From an uncultured Desulfuromusa sp. (lineage in GTDB: Bacteria; Desulfobacterota; Desulfuromonadia; Desulfuromonadales; Geopsychrobacteraceae): DNA of 64,000 nt. Under the pieces are notes generated by a model that was given only the letters and a program-made list of their open reading frames with translations, had not been told where the DNA came from and ran no database searches. Numbering within the stretch: position 1 is the stretch's first letter; the number at the start of each line of letters is the position of its first letter. Below are positions 54,141-62,912 of this stretch, piece by piece. Made by a program: the position numbers and the translations under genes. The stretch is from the NCBI RefSeq assembly GCF_963675815.1, contig NZ_OY776574.1, forward strand, positions 2,722,001 through 2,786,000. Direction: 5' to 3'.

Positions 54141-55783
54141 TGACCACAATAGAAGACTTAAAAAAACAAAGGTTACAGCCTGATAACCGCAGTTTGACAT
54201 GGTACTTGATCTGTCGGACTGCGGTTATTACTTTTCTGCTCGGTGGAGCTGCGATCTTTTATCTGAAAGGGAGTGTCAACCGCTCTCTTATCCCACCGCT
54301 ATTTTTACTTATTGGCGTTTCTTATGCTGAAGCTTTGATTTCGGCACTTCTGTTGAAGAAAATAGAGAATACTAATTTTTTCACTCAGCTCCAAATTGTC
54401 TGGGATTTGCTTTTTGTTTCAGCTTTGATCCTTTTAACCGGCGGAGTCGAAAGTGTTTTCTCTTTTGCGTATTTGTTGATTATTATTTCTGCCAGTTTTT
54501 TATTGTCACGGCGGTTGACGGTTCTTGCTGCTGCCTGTGCTGTGATTTTGTTTGGCGGGATTCTCGATCTGCAGTTTTTTAATTATCTCCACTTCTTAAA
54601 TTTATTTCGTTCTTCTTCCGATGGAACATTTTTTTCAGCATTGTTTGTCCATGCGGTTGCTTTTTTTATTACGGCAGTACTTAGTGGAACTCTTGCCGAT
54701 AAATGGCGGCGGAGTGAAGAACAGTTGCAGCGTAAGACAATTGATTACGACGAATTGGACAAGATGAACAAAACGATTTTGTCACACATTACCAGTGGTC
54801 TTATGTTGATTAATCCGGATGGGCGAATTCGATCATTCAACCGGGCTGCAACTGTTATCACCGGATTATCTTTGCAGGATGTTTACGATCAGGAAGTTGG
54901 CCAGATGTTTCCTGGTTTGCCCATTGGATCTATGGATGTTTCAATACCACTAAGAAGATCCGAGGGCTATTTTATCAGAAGCTCAGGGGAAAGATTGATT
55001 TTAGGATATGCAACAACACCGGCAAAGGGAAATCAAGGGGAGCCCTTAGGTGTTTTGGTGACTTTTCAGGATTTAACCGATTTTAAAAAAATTGAAGAAG
55101 AGCTGAAAAGGACCGATCGTCTCGCTGCTGTCGGCCGTTTGGCTGCGGGAATGGCCCATGAAATTCGTAATCCTCTTGCTTCTATCAGTGGTTCGGTCCA
55201 ATTATTAATGGAAGCTGAACATGCACAAGAAGAAGATTTGAAATTGATGAAGATCGTGGTCAAAGAAGCTGATCGTCTCAATGGTTTGTTGACTGATTTT
55301 CTTGGCTTCGCCCGGCCTCAGAAACTGCAAAAACAACCAGTTAATGTTGCTGCTGTATTGAATCAACTGACAGAGATGCTTGCCACTGATCTTCGGTTTA
55401 AGGAAATTGATATTGTTCAAAACTACCCGGATGAATGTACAATTGTTTTAGATCAGGGGCAGGTATTACAGGCTTTATGGGACTTGGCTGTTAACTCTGT
55501 TGAAGCTATGCAGGGGCACGGGCAACTTGTTTTTGGTACTATCACGAACCCTTTACCTGCCATCTTTGTAGAAGACAGCGGTCCGGGGATTGCTGATGAA
55601 ATCAAAGAGCGTATTTTTGAGCCTTTTTTTTCGACAAAAGAGAAGGGAACCGGATTGGGACTGGCTTCTGTTTACTCGGTGCTCGATGCCCATGGAGGTT
55701 CTGTGATCGTAGATAAGGGAACAATTGGTGGGGCTCGATTTACATTGCAGTTTGCTGTGGGGACGATTGAAGATGTCAGTTAA
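54140..55783 (+). CDS. pilS: Pilus sensor histidine kinase PilS
   Basis: A 547-residue kinase. About six N-terminal membrane helices (residues 22-190) are followed by a PAS-like domain (about 215-320; LINPDGRIRSFNRAATVI). HisKA has the phospho-site His in GMAHEIRNPLASI (near 338), and HATPase has DSGPGIAD and GTGLGLASV. In Pseudomonas PilS senses PilA in the membrane and controls PilR. It overlaps pilR by 11 bases. Confidence 0.95.
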   Translation: MTTIEDLKKQRLQPDNRSLTWYLICRTAVITFLLGGAAIFYLKGSVNRSLIPPLFLLIGVSYAEALISALLLKKIENTNFFTQLQIVWDLLFVSALILLTGGVESVFSFAYLLIIISASFLLSRRLTVLAAACAVILFGGILDLQFFNYLHFLNLFRSSSDGTFFSALFVHAVAFFITAVLSGTLADKWRRSEEQLQRKTIDYDELDKMNKTILSHITSGLMLINPDGRIRSFNRAATVITGLSLQDVYDQEVGQMFPGLPIGSMDVSIPLRRSEGYFIRSSGERLILGYATTPAKGNQGEPLGVLVTFQDLTDFKKIEEELKRTDRLAAVGRLAAGMAHEIRNPLASISGSVQLLMEAEHAQEEDLKLMKIVVKEADRLNGLLTDFLGFARPQKLQKQPVNVAAVLNQLTEMLATDLRFKEIDIVQNYPDECTIVLDQGQVLQALWDLAVNSVEAMQGHGQLVFGTITNPLPAIFVEDSGPGIADEIKERIFEPFFSTKEKGTGLGLASVYSVLDAHGGSVIVDKGTIGGARFTLQFAVGTIEDVS

Positions 55784-57158
55784 AGAAAAAAAATATAAAA
55801 TTCTTGTTGTTGATGATGAAAACAGCCTGCGGGAGATGTTGTCCATTTTGTTGCAACGGCGAGGGTATCAGGTTGATCAGGCCGCAGATGGTGTCATGGC
55901 CCTCTCTATGTCACAAGAGTGCAGTTACGATCTTATCATCTCTGATATCCAGATGCCGAAGATGACTGGCATCGAACTGTTACGCCAACTTCGATCACAG
56001 GATAATAACGTTACTGTGATGATGATGACCGCTTTTTCTTCAACGGAAGAGGCTGTTGAAGCTATGAAATTAGGCGCTTATGATTATATTACCAAGCCGT
56101 TTAAAAATGATGAAATTCGCCTGGTCATAAAAAATGCTCTCGAACGTGAACAGCTTCAACAAGAAAATCGTCAACTTAAGCAACAACTTGGGCAACGTTT
56201 TTCTTTTCAAAGCTTAATAGGACATAGTCCGGCAATGTTGAAATTAATTTCCTTGTTGGAACGCATTGCACCAAGTCAGGCTAATGTGCTGATTACAGGA
56301 GAAAGTGGCACAGGCAAGGAACTCGCTGCGAAGGCATTGCATCTGAATAGTGATCGAAAAGGACATCCCTTTGTTCCGATCAACTGTGGAGCTATTCCGG
56401 AAAATTTACTAGAAAGTGAATTATTCGGTCACGAAAAAGGTGCTTTTACCGGTGCAGATAAACGCAAAGAGGGGCTATTTGAATCTGCTGATCACGGGAC
56501 TCTGTTTCTTGATGAAATTGGAGAATTGCCTATGGGGATGCAGGTTAAGCTGCTCCGGGTTCTTCAGGAGAGGGAATTTCGCCGGGTCGGCGGAACTCAT
56601 AATATTCCTTTGAACATCAGACTGGTCGCGGCAACAAATCAGGATCTGACTGAAATGATTAAAGATGGAAGTTTCCGTGAAGACCTTTACTATCGATTGA
56701 ATGTTGTTTCAATTGAGCTTCCACCATTGCGGACCAGATCCGACGATATCCCGCTTCTGATTAATAGTTTCTATGAAAGATTGACCGGAAAAGGGCAATA
56801 TCAAATTCAGAAACGAGCTCTAGAGGTTCTTCTCAATTATGAATGGCCGGGAAATGTGCGTGAACTGGAAAATCTGGTTGAGCGTTGTGTCGTTCTTGGT
56901 GAAACCGATGAGCTGACGTTTGAGTGCCTGCCCGAGCAGGTTAAAAACAAAAACCACAATCTCTGTAGTGCGATAGGCAATCTTCCTGAAGAAGGCTTTG
57001 ATCTAGAAAAATGGCTGGAAGACATGGAACGGACTGTTCTTCTTCAGGCTTTGGAAAAATCCGGAGGGGTGAAGAAGCGGGCAGCTGAGCTTTTAGGGAT
57101 TAATTTCCGTTCAATCAGGTATCGTTTAGGAAAGTTGGGACTCGGTGATGATAGTTAA
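55773..57158 (+). CDS. pilR: Sigma-54 response regulator PilR
   Basis: A 461-residue NtrC-family activator with a receiver (D58 in LIISDIQMP), AAA+ domain (Walker A GESGTGKE, GAFTGA near 222, Walker B LFLDEIGELP) and a C-terminal Fis-type helix-turn-helix (KKRAAELLGINFRSIRYRL). ATG 55773 lies inside the end of pilS. Sigma-54 promoters before pilA and before fimT in this window are its natural targets. Confidence 0.96.
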   Translation: MSVKEKKYKILVVDDENSLREMLSILLQRRGYQVDQAADGVMALSMSQECSYDLIISDIQMPKMTGIELLRQLRSQDNNVTVMMMTAFSSTEEAVEAMKLGAYDYITKPFKNDEIRLVIKNALEREQLQQENRQLKQQLGQRFSFQSLIGHSPAMLKLISLLERIAPSQANVLITGESGTGKELAAKALHLNSDRKGHPFVPINCGAIPENLLESELFGHEKGAFTGADKRKEGLFESADHGTLFLDEIGELPMGMQVKLLRVLQEREFRRVGGTHNIPLNIRLVAATNQDLTEMIKDGSFREDLYYRLNVVSIELPPLRTRSDDIPLLINSFYERLTGKGQYQIQKRALEVLLNYEWPGNVRELENLVERCVVLGETDELTFECLPEQVKNKNHNLCSAIGNLPEEGFDLEKWLEDMERTVLLQALEKSGGVKKRAAELLGINFRSIRYRLGKLGLGDDS

Positions 57159-57193
57159 AAAGGAAAAAGTAGCAGATATATTGCAATTTAAAG

Positions 57194-57221
57194 TTGACAG
57201 TTGAGCAGGAATCACTAAGAT
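57194..57221 (+). promoter_or_regulatory. Sigma-70 promoter of tRNA-Leu
   Basis: TTGACA (57194-57199), 16 bases, TAAGAT (57216-57221). The expected start is a few bases before the mature tRNA 5' end. Confidence 0.7.
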
Positions 57222-57232
57222 AGCAAATTCAT

Positions 57233-57319
57233 GCTCGGGTGGCGGAACTGGTAGACGCAAGGGACTTAAAATCCCTCGGGAGCAATCCTGTACGAGTTCG
57301 ATTCTCGTCCCGAGTACCA
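57233..57319 (+). tRNA. tRNA-Leu (UAA)
   Basis: An 87-base type II tRNA. The acceptor GCTCGGG pairs with CCCGAGT (one G-U pair), and the 3' end ACCA includes an encoded CCA. The anticodon loop CTTAAAA gives TAA between AGGGA and TCCCT stems. The long variable arm (CGGGAGCAATCCTG) and T loop GTTCGATTC are present. It has its own promoter and terminator between pilR and pilA. Confidence 0.95.
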
Positions 57320-57339
57320 TTTGAAAATGAGTGTCATAC

Positions 57340-57372
57340 CGAAAGCCCTCTGATATGGAGGGCTTTCGTGTT
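57340..57372 (+). terminator. Terminator after tRNA-Leu
   Basis: An 11-bp perfect stem, CGAAAGCCCTC (57340-57350) and GAGGGCTTTCG (57358-57368), then TGTTTTA. Confidence 0.8.
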
Positions 57373-57393
57373 TTATCGGGAGAACCATGATTT

Positions 57394-57412
57394 TGTGACA
57401 AAAATTGTCACA
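57394..57412 (+). promoter_or_regulatory. 19-bp palindrome, CRP/FNR-like, upstream of pilA
   Basis: TGTGACAA-AAA-TTGTCACA (57394-57412) is perfect over eight bases per arm. It has the same TGTGAC-N7-GTCACA layout as the acnB upstream site at 32968-32986. It lies about 270 bases before the pilA sigma-54 element. A second small palindrome ATTGACAGTCAAT lies at 57426-57438. Confidence 0.5.
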
Positions 57413-57438
57413 GCCTTTGCCAAAAATTGACAGTCAAT

Positions 57439-57680
57439 CATGAAAAATAATACACAAAGAGGGATTCCAAACGTTTTATCATTTGTTTAAAAAAACTCTC
57501 AGCTGAATTATCTCAAAAAATATCCTACTAATCATCAACATCCTAAAAATTCAGAAATTAAAAAACGATTAATTTTCAAAAGCTTGGATCACTTTCATTT
57601 GAGTTATCTCTTTACGGATTTATTGGTGTGCTCGGATCCGTCGTAGCTAAGAAAGCTGCTCATGTTAACTTGATATTTGT
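57439..57680 (+). other. AT-rich region upstream of the pilA promoter
   Basis: There is no gene here. It is rich in A runs and T runs and is the place where PilR would bind upstream of the sigma-54 promoter. I cannot name a specific PilR site from sequence alone. Confidence 0.4.
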
Positions 57681-57696
57681 TGGCATGAGCATTGCT
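57681..57696 (+). promoter_or_regulatory. Sigma-54 promoter of pilA
   Basis: TGGCATGAGCATTGCT has GG (57682-57683) and GC (57694-57695) ten bases apart and is near consensus. It lies about 90 bases before pilA and downstream of pilR. Confidence 0.9.
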
Positions 57697-57786
57697 AATG
57701 ATCATATCCAGAAATAGAAACAGTTTTGTTAGAAAAGATTATGTCGAGTTGTTCGGCAAGAATTCCTCACAAAAAGGAGATGACAG

Positions 57787-58008
57787 ATGTTAAAAATGTT
57801 TCGTAAAGGAAATCAAAAGGGTTTTACTCTGATCGAGTTGCTGATCGTTGTTGCGATCATTGGTATTCTGGCTGCTATTGCTATCCCTCAATTTGCTTCA
57901 TATCGTCAGAAGGCGTTTGATGCTGCTGCAACAAGTGACCAGAAGACCATCAAAACTGAGCTCGAAGGTTACTATACTGATAATTATCATTATCCAGATG
58001 CGGCTTAA
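57787..58008 (+). CDS. pilA: Major pilin PilA, short geopilin type (PilA-N)
   Basis: A 73-residue prepilin cleaved at NQKG|FTLIELLIVVAIIG, leaving a 61-residue mature protein, the same mature length as Geobacter sulfurreducens PilA. It is little more than the N-terminal helix plus a short tail. In mature numbering aromatics are at 1, 24, 27, 32, 50, 51, 55 and 57. GGAG lies seven bases before ATG 57787. A second in-frame ATG at 57796 would give a shorter leader, as described for Geobacter pilA. The PilA-C-like gene follows 54 bases later. In Geobacter such split pilins form pili implicated in extracellular electron transfer or in export of cytochrome filaments. Confidence 0.93.
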   Translation: MLKMFRKGNQKGFTLIELLIVVAIIGILAAIAIPQFASYRQKAFDAAATSDQKTIKTELEGYYTDNYHYPDAA

Positions 58009-58062
58009 TTGAAATTATCTTCTACGTAACCATAAAAATTAAACAAATAAGGAGTTTATGTT

Positions 58063-58446
58063 ATGAAAAAAATATTTATTATTTCGAGTCTCTTTTTACT
58101 GTTGCTGAGTTCTGCTGCATTGGCGACGACTACTGATAATGCCACTGCAGGTGCTGGTTCAGCTCTCGAATTGGCTGATCTGACAATTGGAGTCTCCCCA
58201 GGTGTCTTTGCTTATTATGAAGATGATAACAATGGTGGCAATGTCCAGTGGTGGGCAATCGCAACTGCTCATCAAGGGGGTACTCGAATCTATGGTGCTG
58301 CTCAGAACAACTCAGGTACTTTTTACATCGATGTAGGTACTAACACGATCACAGGTCCTTTGACTGCTGACGAAACTTATACGCTGCCAAACCAAGATCA
58401 AGCTGCTTCTGACAGCTATTGGTCAACTTCTGACTGGGATCGTTAA
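58063..58446 (+). CDS. PilA-C-like partner protein of the short pilin
   Basis: A 127-residue protein with an ordinary signal peptide (KKIFIISSLFLLLLSSAALA) and no prepilin motif. The mature part of about 106 residues has the look of a pilin head domain (VSPGVFAYYEDDNNGGNVQWWAIATAHQGG, GTNTITGPL, C-terminal SDSYWSTSDWDR). Its place after a headless pilin matches the PilA-N/PilA-C pair of Geobacter, where the second gene supplies the globular part. AAGGAG precedes the ATG. A hairpin lies directly after the stop. Confidence 0.8.
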   Translation: MKKIFIISSLFLLLLSSAALATTTDNATAGAGSALELADLTIGVSPGVFAYYEDDNNGGNVQWWAIATAHQGGTRIYGAAQNNSGTFYIDVGTNTITGPLTADETYTLPNQDQAASDSYWSTSDWDR

Positions 58447-58459
58447 TCCGGCTTGTAGG

Positions 58460-58484
58460 CTCCCCCTGTTAATAGCAGGGGGAG
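58460..58484 (+). promoter_or_regulatory. Hairpin whose 3' arm contains the next gene's ribosome binding site
   Basis: CTCCCCCTG (58460-58468) pairs perfectly with CAGGGGGAG (58476-58484), with loop TTAATAG. No T run follows. The 3' arm is the GGGGGAG Shine-Dalgarno, seven bases before ATG 58492. The stem would hide it, giving translational control of the glycan ligase or an mRNA end that protects pilA. Confidence 0.7.
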
Positions 58485-58491
58485 AACTTAA

Positions 58492-60308
58492 ATGATATTT
58501 CTGGTGCCTTTAATTATTTTATCTCAATTCATTATGATCCCAATGTTTATGGGATATAATTTATTTTCCAAAACGTTTTTTTTTGTGTCGTTTTCCTGAT
58601 TGTTGTTTTTTTCTATAAACACAAAATATCTTTTCGTTTAGCTCATTTAATCCCTTTCGCACTTATCTTTTATTCATCTTTTACTTCTCAACACAGCCAC
58701 GATTCAATCTCTTTATCTTTACTTTTGGTTCTGCTCTGGGTTTTTTCATTTTATTATCTTCCAGCCTATTTTTCTCAAAAAAGATTTTTAAGCTGCTTTT
58801 TTTCAGCCTATCTTTTTTTTGTGGTCGTTGTTTCCTGTTTAGGTCTTTATGCATATTCATGCTATGCGGTTTTAGGGAAAAGTCATGGAGTTTTAATACC
58901 TTATATTCTTCCGATTAATAAAAGTCTTAGGGTTTCAGGAATCTATGGCCAGCCGAATCTTTTTGCACTGGTCCTTTTAACCGGTGTTCTTTTGTTTGTT
59001 TATTCATATGTTCATAATAAACAATTTGTAAATTGTCGTTTTTCAATTTTGACCTATCTCCCTTTGCTGACTGTTGCAGTGACTTTTTTTCTGACAGGAT
59101 CACGTTCTGGTTTGTTGGCTTTTCTGGCTTCCTTTTTTATTTTAATTTGGTTGGTATTTCGTAAAAGGTACCTTGAAAATGATGTTCAGAAAAAAAAGAT
59201 ATTTATAAGGGTCTTGTCTGTTTTAATCGTCGCTTTTATCGTTGCGGTTGTTTTGAATTATTGGATAGCGGCCAGCGGTGTTCGCGCTTTAGCAGAGCCT
59301 GGAAACTCATTGGATGCAAGATTGGTATTTTGGCTTTCTGCTATTTTGATTTTTTTAGATCATCCGTGGTTCGGTGTGGGGTTGGGGAATTATAAATATT
59401 TTCTATCTCAATATATCAATCAAGCCTATGACTTGCTCGGTTTTGTGCAATATGAATCCATGGGATATACCAAATGGGCCCATAATGAGCTTTTGCAACT
59501 GTTATGTGAATGTGGGATTTTTGTGTTTTTGATGTTTGTTGGTGTGCTGATTGTGTATAGTTATCAGGTTTGGCAATTTGGCCGTGGGAAATGCAATTGG
59601 GAGCCCTTAAAATTATTCAGCTATCTTTTTATGGTTCCTTTTATTGTCCAATCGATGTTTTCATGGCCTCTTCGGCATCCTGCTTTGTTGATATTATTTT
59701 TTACTTTTTTAGGCTTGTTACTCTCCCAGTTTAAATTTGAAGTGAAAGTTTTTTCTTTTTGGGGGGATTACTTACGGCGTATCCTGGCATTAGCTGGTCT
59801 TGTCTTTATTTTGTTTCTTGGTTATCAAGAATTTCAGTTACGTTTATTTGCTGATCGTTTGCGTGATGGTAATGTGAAGACGACTCTAAGTGAGTTTGAA
59901 CGGTTAGTTCATAACCCGTACATGAAATTTCCATTGTTGCTGAACATGACTCCACGCTATGTTCAGGTGGCTATGCGTGATCAAGATAATGACTTTGCTC
60001 GAAAAATATTACCATATACACAAGAGCTTGCGACACTTCAAGGTGCTCATTGGCAATGGTTTAATTTGAGTGTACTGTATCATGTTCTGGGCGATAACTC
60101 CGGGGCTGAATCTGCGGTTGAACGCGCAATTAATCTATGGCCTGTGGAAAAAAAATATTGGAGTTTTCAGCACTACCTGAACATGTTGGAAGCATCTCGC
60201 GCAACCGGCCGCCCTCTTGAAGAGTTTTTTCCTATTCCGCCAGGTGGTGCGGTTGAAGATCTGGAAGGATTGTTTGATTTCGATGATCGAATTAAAGTCA
60301 ATATTTAA
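58492..60308 (+). CDS. O-antigen ligase/PglL-like glycan ligase, frame interrupted at T9
   Basis: A multi-spanning membrane protein of the O-antigen ligase/Wzy family. From ATG 58492, with SD GGGGGAG, the frame reads MIFLVPLIILSQF and stops at 58597-58599. Adding one T to the run of nine at 58576-58584 joins it to the frame that stays open to 60308, about 605 residues with 10 or more helices. The Wzy_C loop is visible (SLDARLVFW, HPWFGVGLGNYKYF, KWAHNELLQLLCECG). The C-terminal region after residue 480 resembles the extra domain of PglL-type protein ligases. The only in-frame start after the T run is TTG 58725, without an SD. Its place after pilA suggests pilin O-glycosylation. The T9 could be a phase-variable switch or a miscall. 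Confidence 0.78.
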
Positions 60309-61200
60309 AACTTACAGACCTGGCTTGTTTAAAAAAAAAGTTCAAGCTGTCAACGATTTATCTCTGACTATCAATCAGGGTGATGTCTTCGGCCTCATCG
60401 GCCCAAATGGAGCTGGGAAAAGTACGACCATCCGTATGCTGATGGGTTTAATTCGGCCAGATGAAGGGACTATCCTATTCTCAGGGCAGTTGCTTGAAGG
60501 GTCTTTTATTCGCTCAAAGATTGGTTATCTACCTGAAAACCCATATCTTTATGATCATTTGACATTGCTTGAACTGCTCCACTTCTGCGGTAAGACATCC
60601 GGTTTAAGTTCTGAACAGGTTAAATTACGTGGCCAGGAGCTGATGGCAAAATTGAATCTTCTTGAAGCACAAAAACGCCCTTTGCGAACGTTTTCCAAGG
60701 GAATGCTTCAGCGTGCCGGAATCTGCTTTGCTCTGCTGCATGACCCTTCTATTGTCGTTCTGGATGAACCAATGTCGGGACTGGATCCGATCGGACGGAA
60801 AATGGTCTTTGATCTGGTTATGGAACTCAAAGGGCAGGGTAAGACGATCTTTTTTTGTTCTCATATATTGAACGATGTCGAGCGATTGTGTGACCGCATC
60901 GGCCTGATTCATCAGGGATGTTTGATCAAGGAATTTGATCGCCAGGATTTCCTTCTTAATTCCGGGCAGACGGTGTTTCTTAAAACGAATATTTTGCATC
61001 AAGCACAACAGGCACAACTTAAAAGTCTGGGTGTTACGATTCGTACTGAAGGGGACGACCAGCTACTGGCGATTCCTGAAGGCAGGTATTATGAAATCAA
61101 TAGTTATCTTGAACAGGCAAGGATTGATATTACAGGCTGTCGTTCAGAATGGATGACCCTGGAAGATATGTTTATGAAAACCGTCGAGGAACAGTCATGA
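60283..61200 (+). CDS. ABC transporter ATP-binding protein (Myxococcus PilH-like position)
   Basis: A 305-residue ATPase with Walker A GPNGAGKST, Q-loop LPENPYLY, signature FSKGMLQR (a variant of LSGGQ), Walker B VVLDEP and the His of FFCSHIL. ATG 60283 overlaps the end of the glycan ligase by 26 bases, and the frame is open further upstream without support. It is coupled to the permease by a four-base overlap. In Myxococcus an ABC transporter (PilGHI) sits in the same place before pilD and is needed for pili. Confidence 0.92.
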   Translation: MIELKSIFKTYRPGLFKKKVQAVNDLSLTINQGDVFGLIGPNGAGKSTTIRMLMGLIRPDEGTILFSGQLLEGSFIRSKIGYLPENPYLYDHLTLLELLHFCGKTSGLSSEQVKLRGQELMAKLNLLEAQKRPLRTFSKGMLQRAGICFALLHDPSIVVLDEPMSGLDPIGRKMVFDLVMELKGQGKTIFFCSHILNDVERLCDRIGLIHQGCLIKEFDRQDFLLNSGQTVFLKTNILHQAQQAQLKSLGVTIRTEGDDQLLAIPEGRYYEINSYLEQARIDITGCRSEWMTLEDMFMKTVEEQS

Positions 61201-62015
61201 TGAAGAGTGTGTTTGCCCTTTCACTGATCACCTTCAAGGAGGGGATTCGTAACCGTGCTCTGTTCGGAATCGTCCTGTTGGCTTTGTTTCTGTTCGGTCT
61301 TAATATTTCAGTCGCTGGTTTCTTTATGCGCGATATCGGCAAGGTCACTGTCGACATGAACCTCTCCGCATTGACCTTTGCCGGACTGTTGCTGGTGTTC
61401 TTTGTCGGTGTTAATCTGATGGCTAAAGATATCGATCGAAAAACGATTCATCTGGTGCTGTCCAAGCCTGTTTCGCGAACGCAGTATATTTTTGGCAAAT
61501 ATCTGGGAATCGTGCTGTTTGTTGGTGTTTCTTTGTTATTATTACTGATTCTTTCCAGCTTGACGATTTTATTGCTGTTGTTCTTGTATCCAAATTACTT
61601 TATAGGGTTTTCCTGGCCAATATTCTATACGGCCTGTTTTTTTATTCTGATTAAATTCAGTGTTTTGTCGGCGATTATTGTTTTTTTCAGCGCGATCACA
61701 AGCAGTTCTTTGATCACTTTGATCTTTTCTCTGAGCAGCTATGTTGCAGGTGTGACAATTGAAGAGGTTGTTTTTTATTTACGTACTGAACTGGCCGCAC
61801 AGGAAAAGATTGTCTCGGAATCGCTGAAAAATTTTGTTGAGTTCATTTCTTATCTGGTGCCGAACTTTTCGGCTTTTGATTTTACTCTGGAGGCAGCTCA
61901 TGGTCTGGCGATTACGGGAAATCGATTAGTGTTTTCGTTGAGCTATGGGGGGGTGTATACAGTGATTCTGCTTCTGTTTGCATCTTTGATTTTTAAACGT
62001 CGGGAATTCAACTGA
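61197..62015 (+). CDS. ABC transporter permease (Myxococcus PilI-like position)
   Basis: A 272-residue ABC-2-type permease with six or so helices. The N-terminus LITFKEGIRNRALFGIVLLALF and the stretch DIDRKTIHLVLSKPVSRTQYIFGKYLGI are typical. GAGGA six bases before ATG 61197 sets the start. It overlaps the ATPase gene and the following TPR-like gene (TGATG), so the three are one translational unit. Confidence 0.9.
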   Translation: MMKSVFALSLITFKEGIRNRALFGIVLLALFLFGLNISVAGFFMRDIGKVTVDMNLSALTFAGLLLVFFVGVNLMAKDIDRKTIHLVLSKPVSRTQYIFGKYLGIVLFVGVSLLLLLILSSLTILLLLFLYPNYFIGFSWPIFYTACFFILIKFSVLSAIIVFFSAITSSSLITLIFSLSSYVAGVTIEEVVFYLRTELAAQEKIVSESLKNFVEFISYLVPNFSAFDFTLEAAHGLAITGNRLVFSLSYGGVYTVILLLFASLIFKRREFN

Positions 62016-62881
62016 TGCGTTTCGGGTTCTTGCTTGTTGTCCTGTGTTTATCTCTAACCGGATATGGCATGTTGTTGCCAGGTCTCTGGGAGAGCCGTGA
62101 GCTGGCACGGGCAGAAGTGCCGGCAGGCTATGTCATCCCTTCAAAATTCAGCCGTATCCTGGCGTTGGGGCAGCAGGGTTTGCTGTCTGATTTTCTGTTC
62201 CTGAAGACCACAACTTTTATTGGCGGCCGCAGTGTTTCAGGGCAACAAATGGCCGATCAAGATTGGGATTTTGTCCAACAAAGTCTCAATGTGGTGACTG
62301 ATCTCGACCCGTACTTTGTTGATCCTTACGTTCTTGCTGAAGGGCTATTAGCCTGGGATGCTCAAAAACCTGAAATAGCGAATAAGTTGTTGGCTAAAGG
62401 TATAAAATACCGGGATTGGGACTGGCGTCTCCCTTTTTTTATCGGTTTCAATAGCTTTTATTTTTTGAAAGATTACGAAGAGGCTTCCGGGCATATTATG
62501 CGTGCTGCTCAACTGCCCGGCAGCCCTGCCTATTTGAAGCCTCTTGGAGCTCGCTTGGCTTACTATGGAGGTAAATCCAAAACTGCATTGCTTTTTCTAC
62601 AGCAGATGTTGGCCGATACCGATGATGTGATGATGAAGAAACGTTTGCAAAAACGTTTGCAGGCACTGGAAAATGCAGTCCTAATTGAAGAGGCGCTGGA
62701 TCGGTTTAAATCGCAACAAGGGAAGATGCCAAAGGTATTATCCGAACTTGTTTCTTCGGGGGTTTTGATTGCGCTCCCTCCGGATCCTTATGGCGGTCAG
62801 TGGCGGATTCTAAAAAACGGTCGGGTCTTTAGTACCAGTAAATTTGCCAATGCACCACTAGAAGAAAAATCAACAAAATAG
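62015..62881 (+). CDS. TPR-like periplasmic-facing protein linked to the ABC exporter
   Basis: A 288-residue protein. It has one N-terminal membrane anchor (FGFLLVVLCLSLTGYGMLL) and then helical repeats of TPR character (VVTDLDPYFVDPYVLAEGLLAW, FNSFYFLKDYEEASGHIMRAAQL). The C-terminal KMPKVLSELVSSGVLIALPPDPYGGQW resembles a segment seen at the end of pseudopilin-like proteins. Its function is unknown; coupling to the permease indicates an accessory of the exporter. It could be the counterpart of Myxococcus PilG, but I cannot show homology. Confidence 0.75.
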   Translation: MRFGFLLVVLCLSLTGYGMLLPGLWESRELARAEVPAGYVIPSKFSRILALGQQGLLSDFLFLKTTTFIGGRSVSGQQMADQDWDFVQQSLNVVTDLDPYFVDPYVLAEGLLAWDAQKPEIANKLLAKGIKYRDWDWRLPFFIGFNSFYFLKDYEEASGHIMRAAQLPGSPAYLKPLGARLAYYGGKSKTALLFLQQMLADTDDVMMKKRLQKRLQALENAVLIEEALDRFKSQQGKMPKVLSELVSSGVLIALPPDPYGGQWRILKNGRVFSTSKFANAPLEEKSTK

Positions 62882-62912
62882 ACTGGTATAAAATTATTAT
62901 TGGGAGGCTCTT

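Noticed and set aside
57233..57319. tRNA-Leu as an integration (attachment) site
   Set aside because: Downstream DNA is the pilA region, with no integrase and no repeated tRNA 3' end visible in the window.
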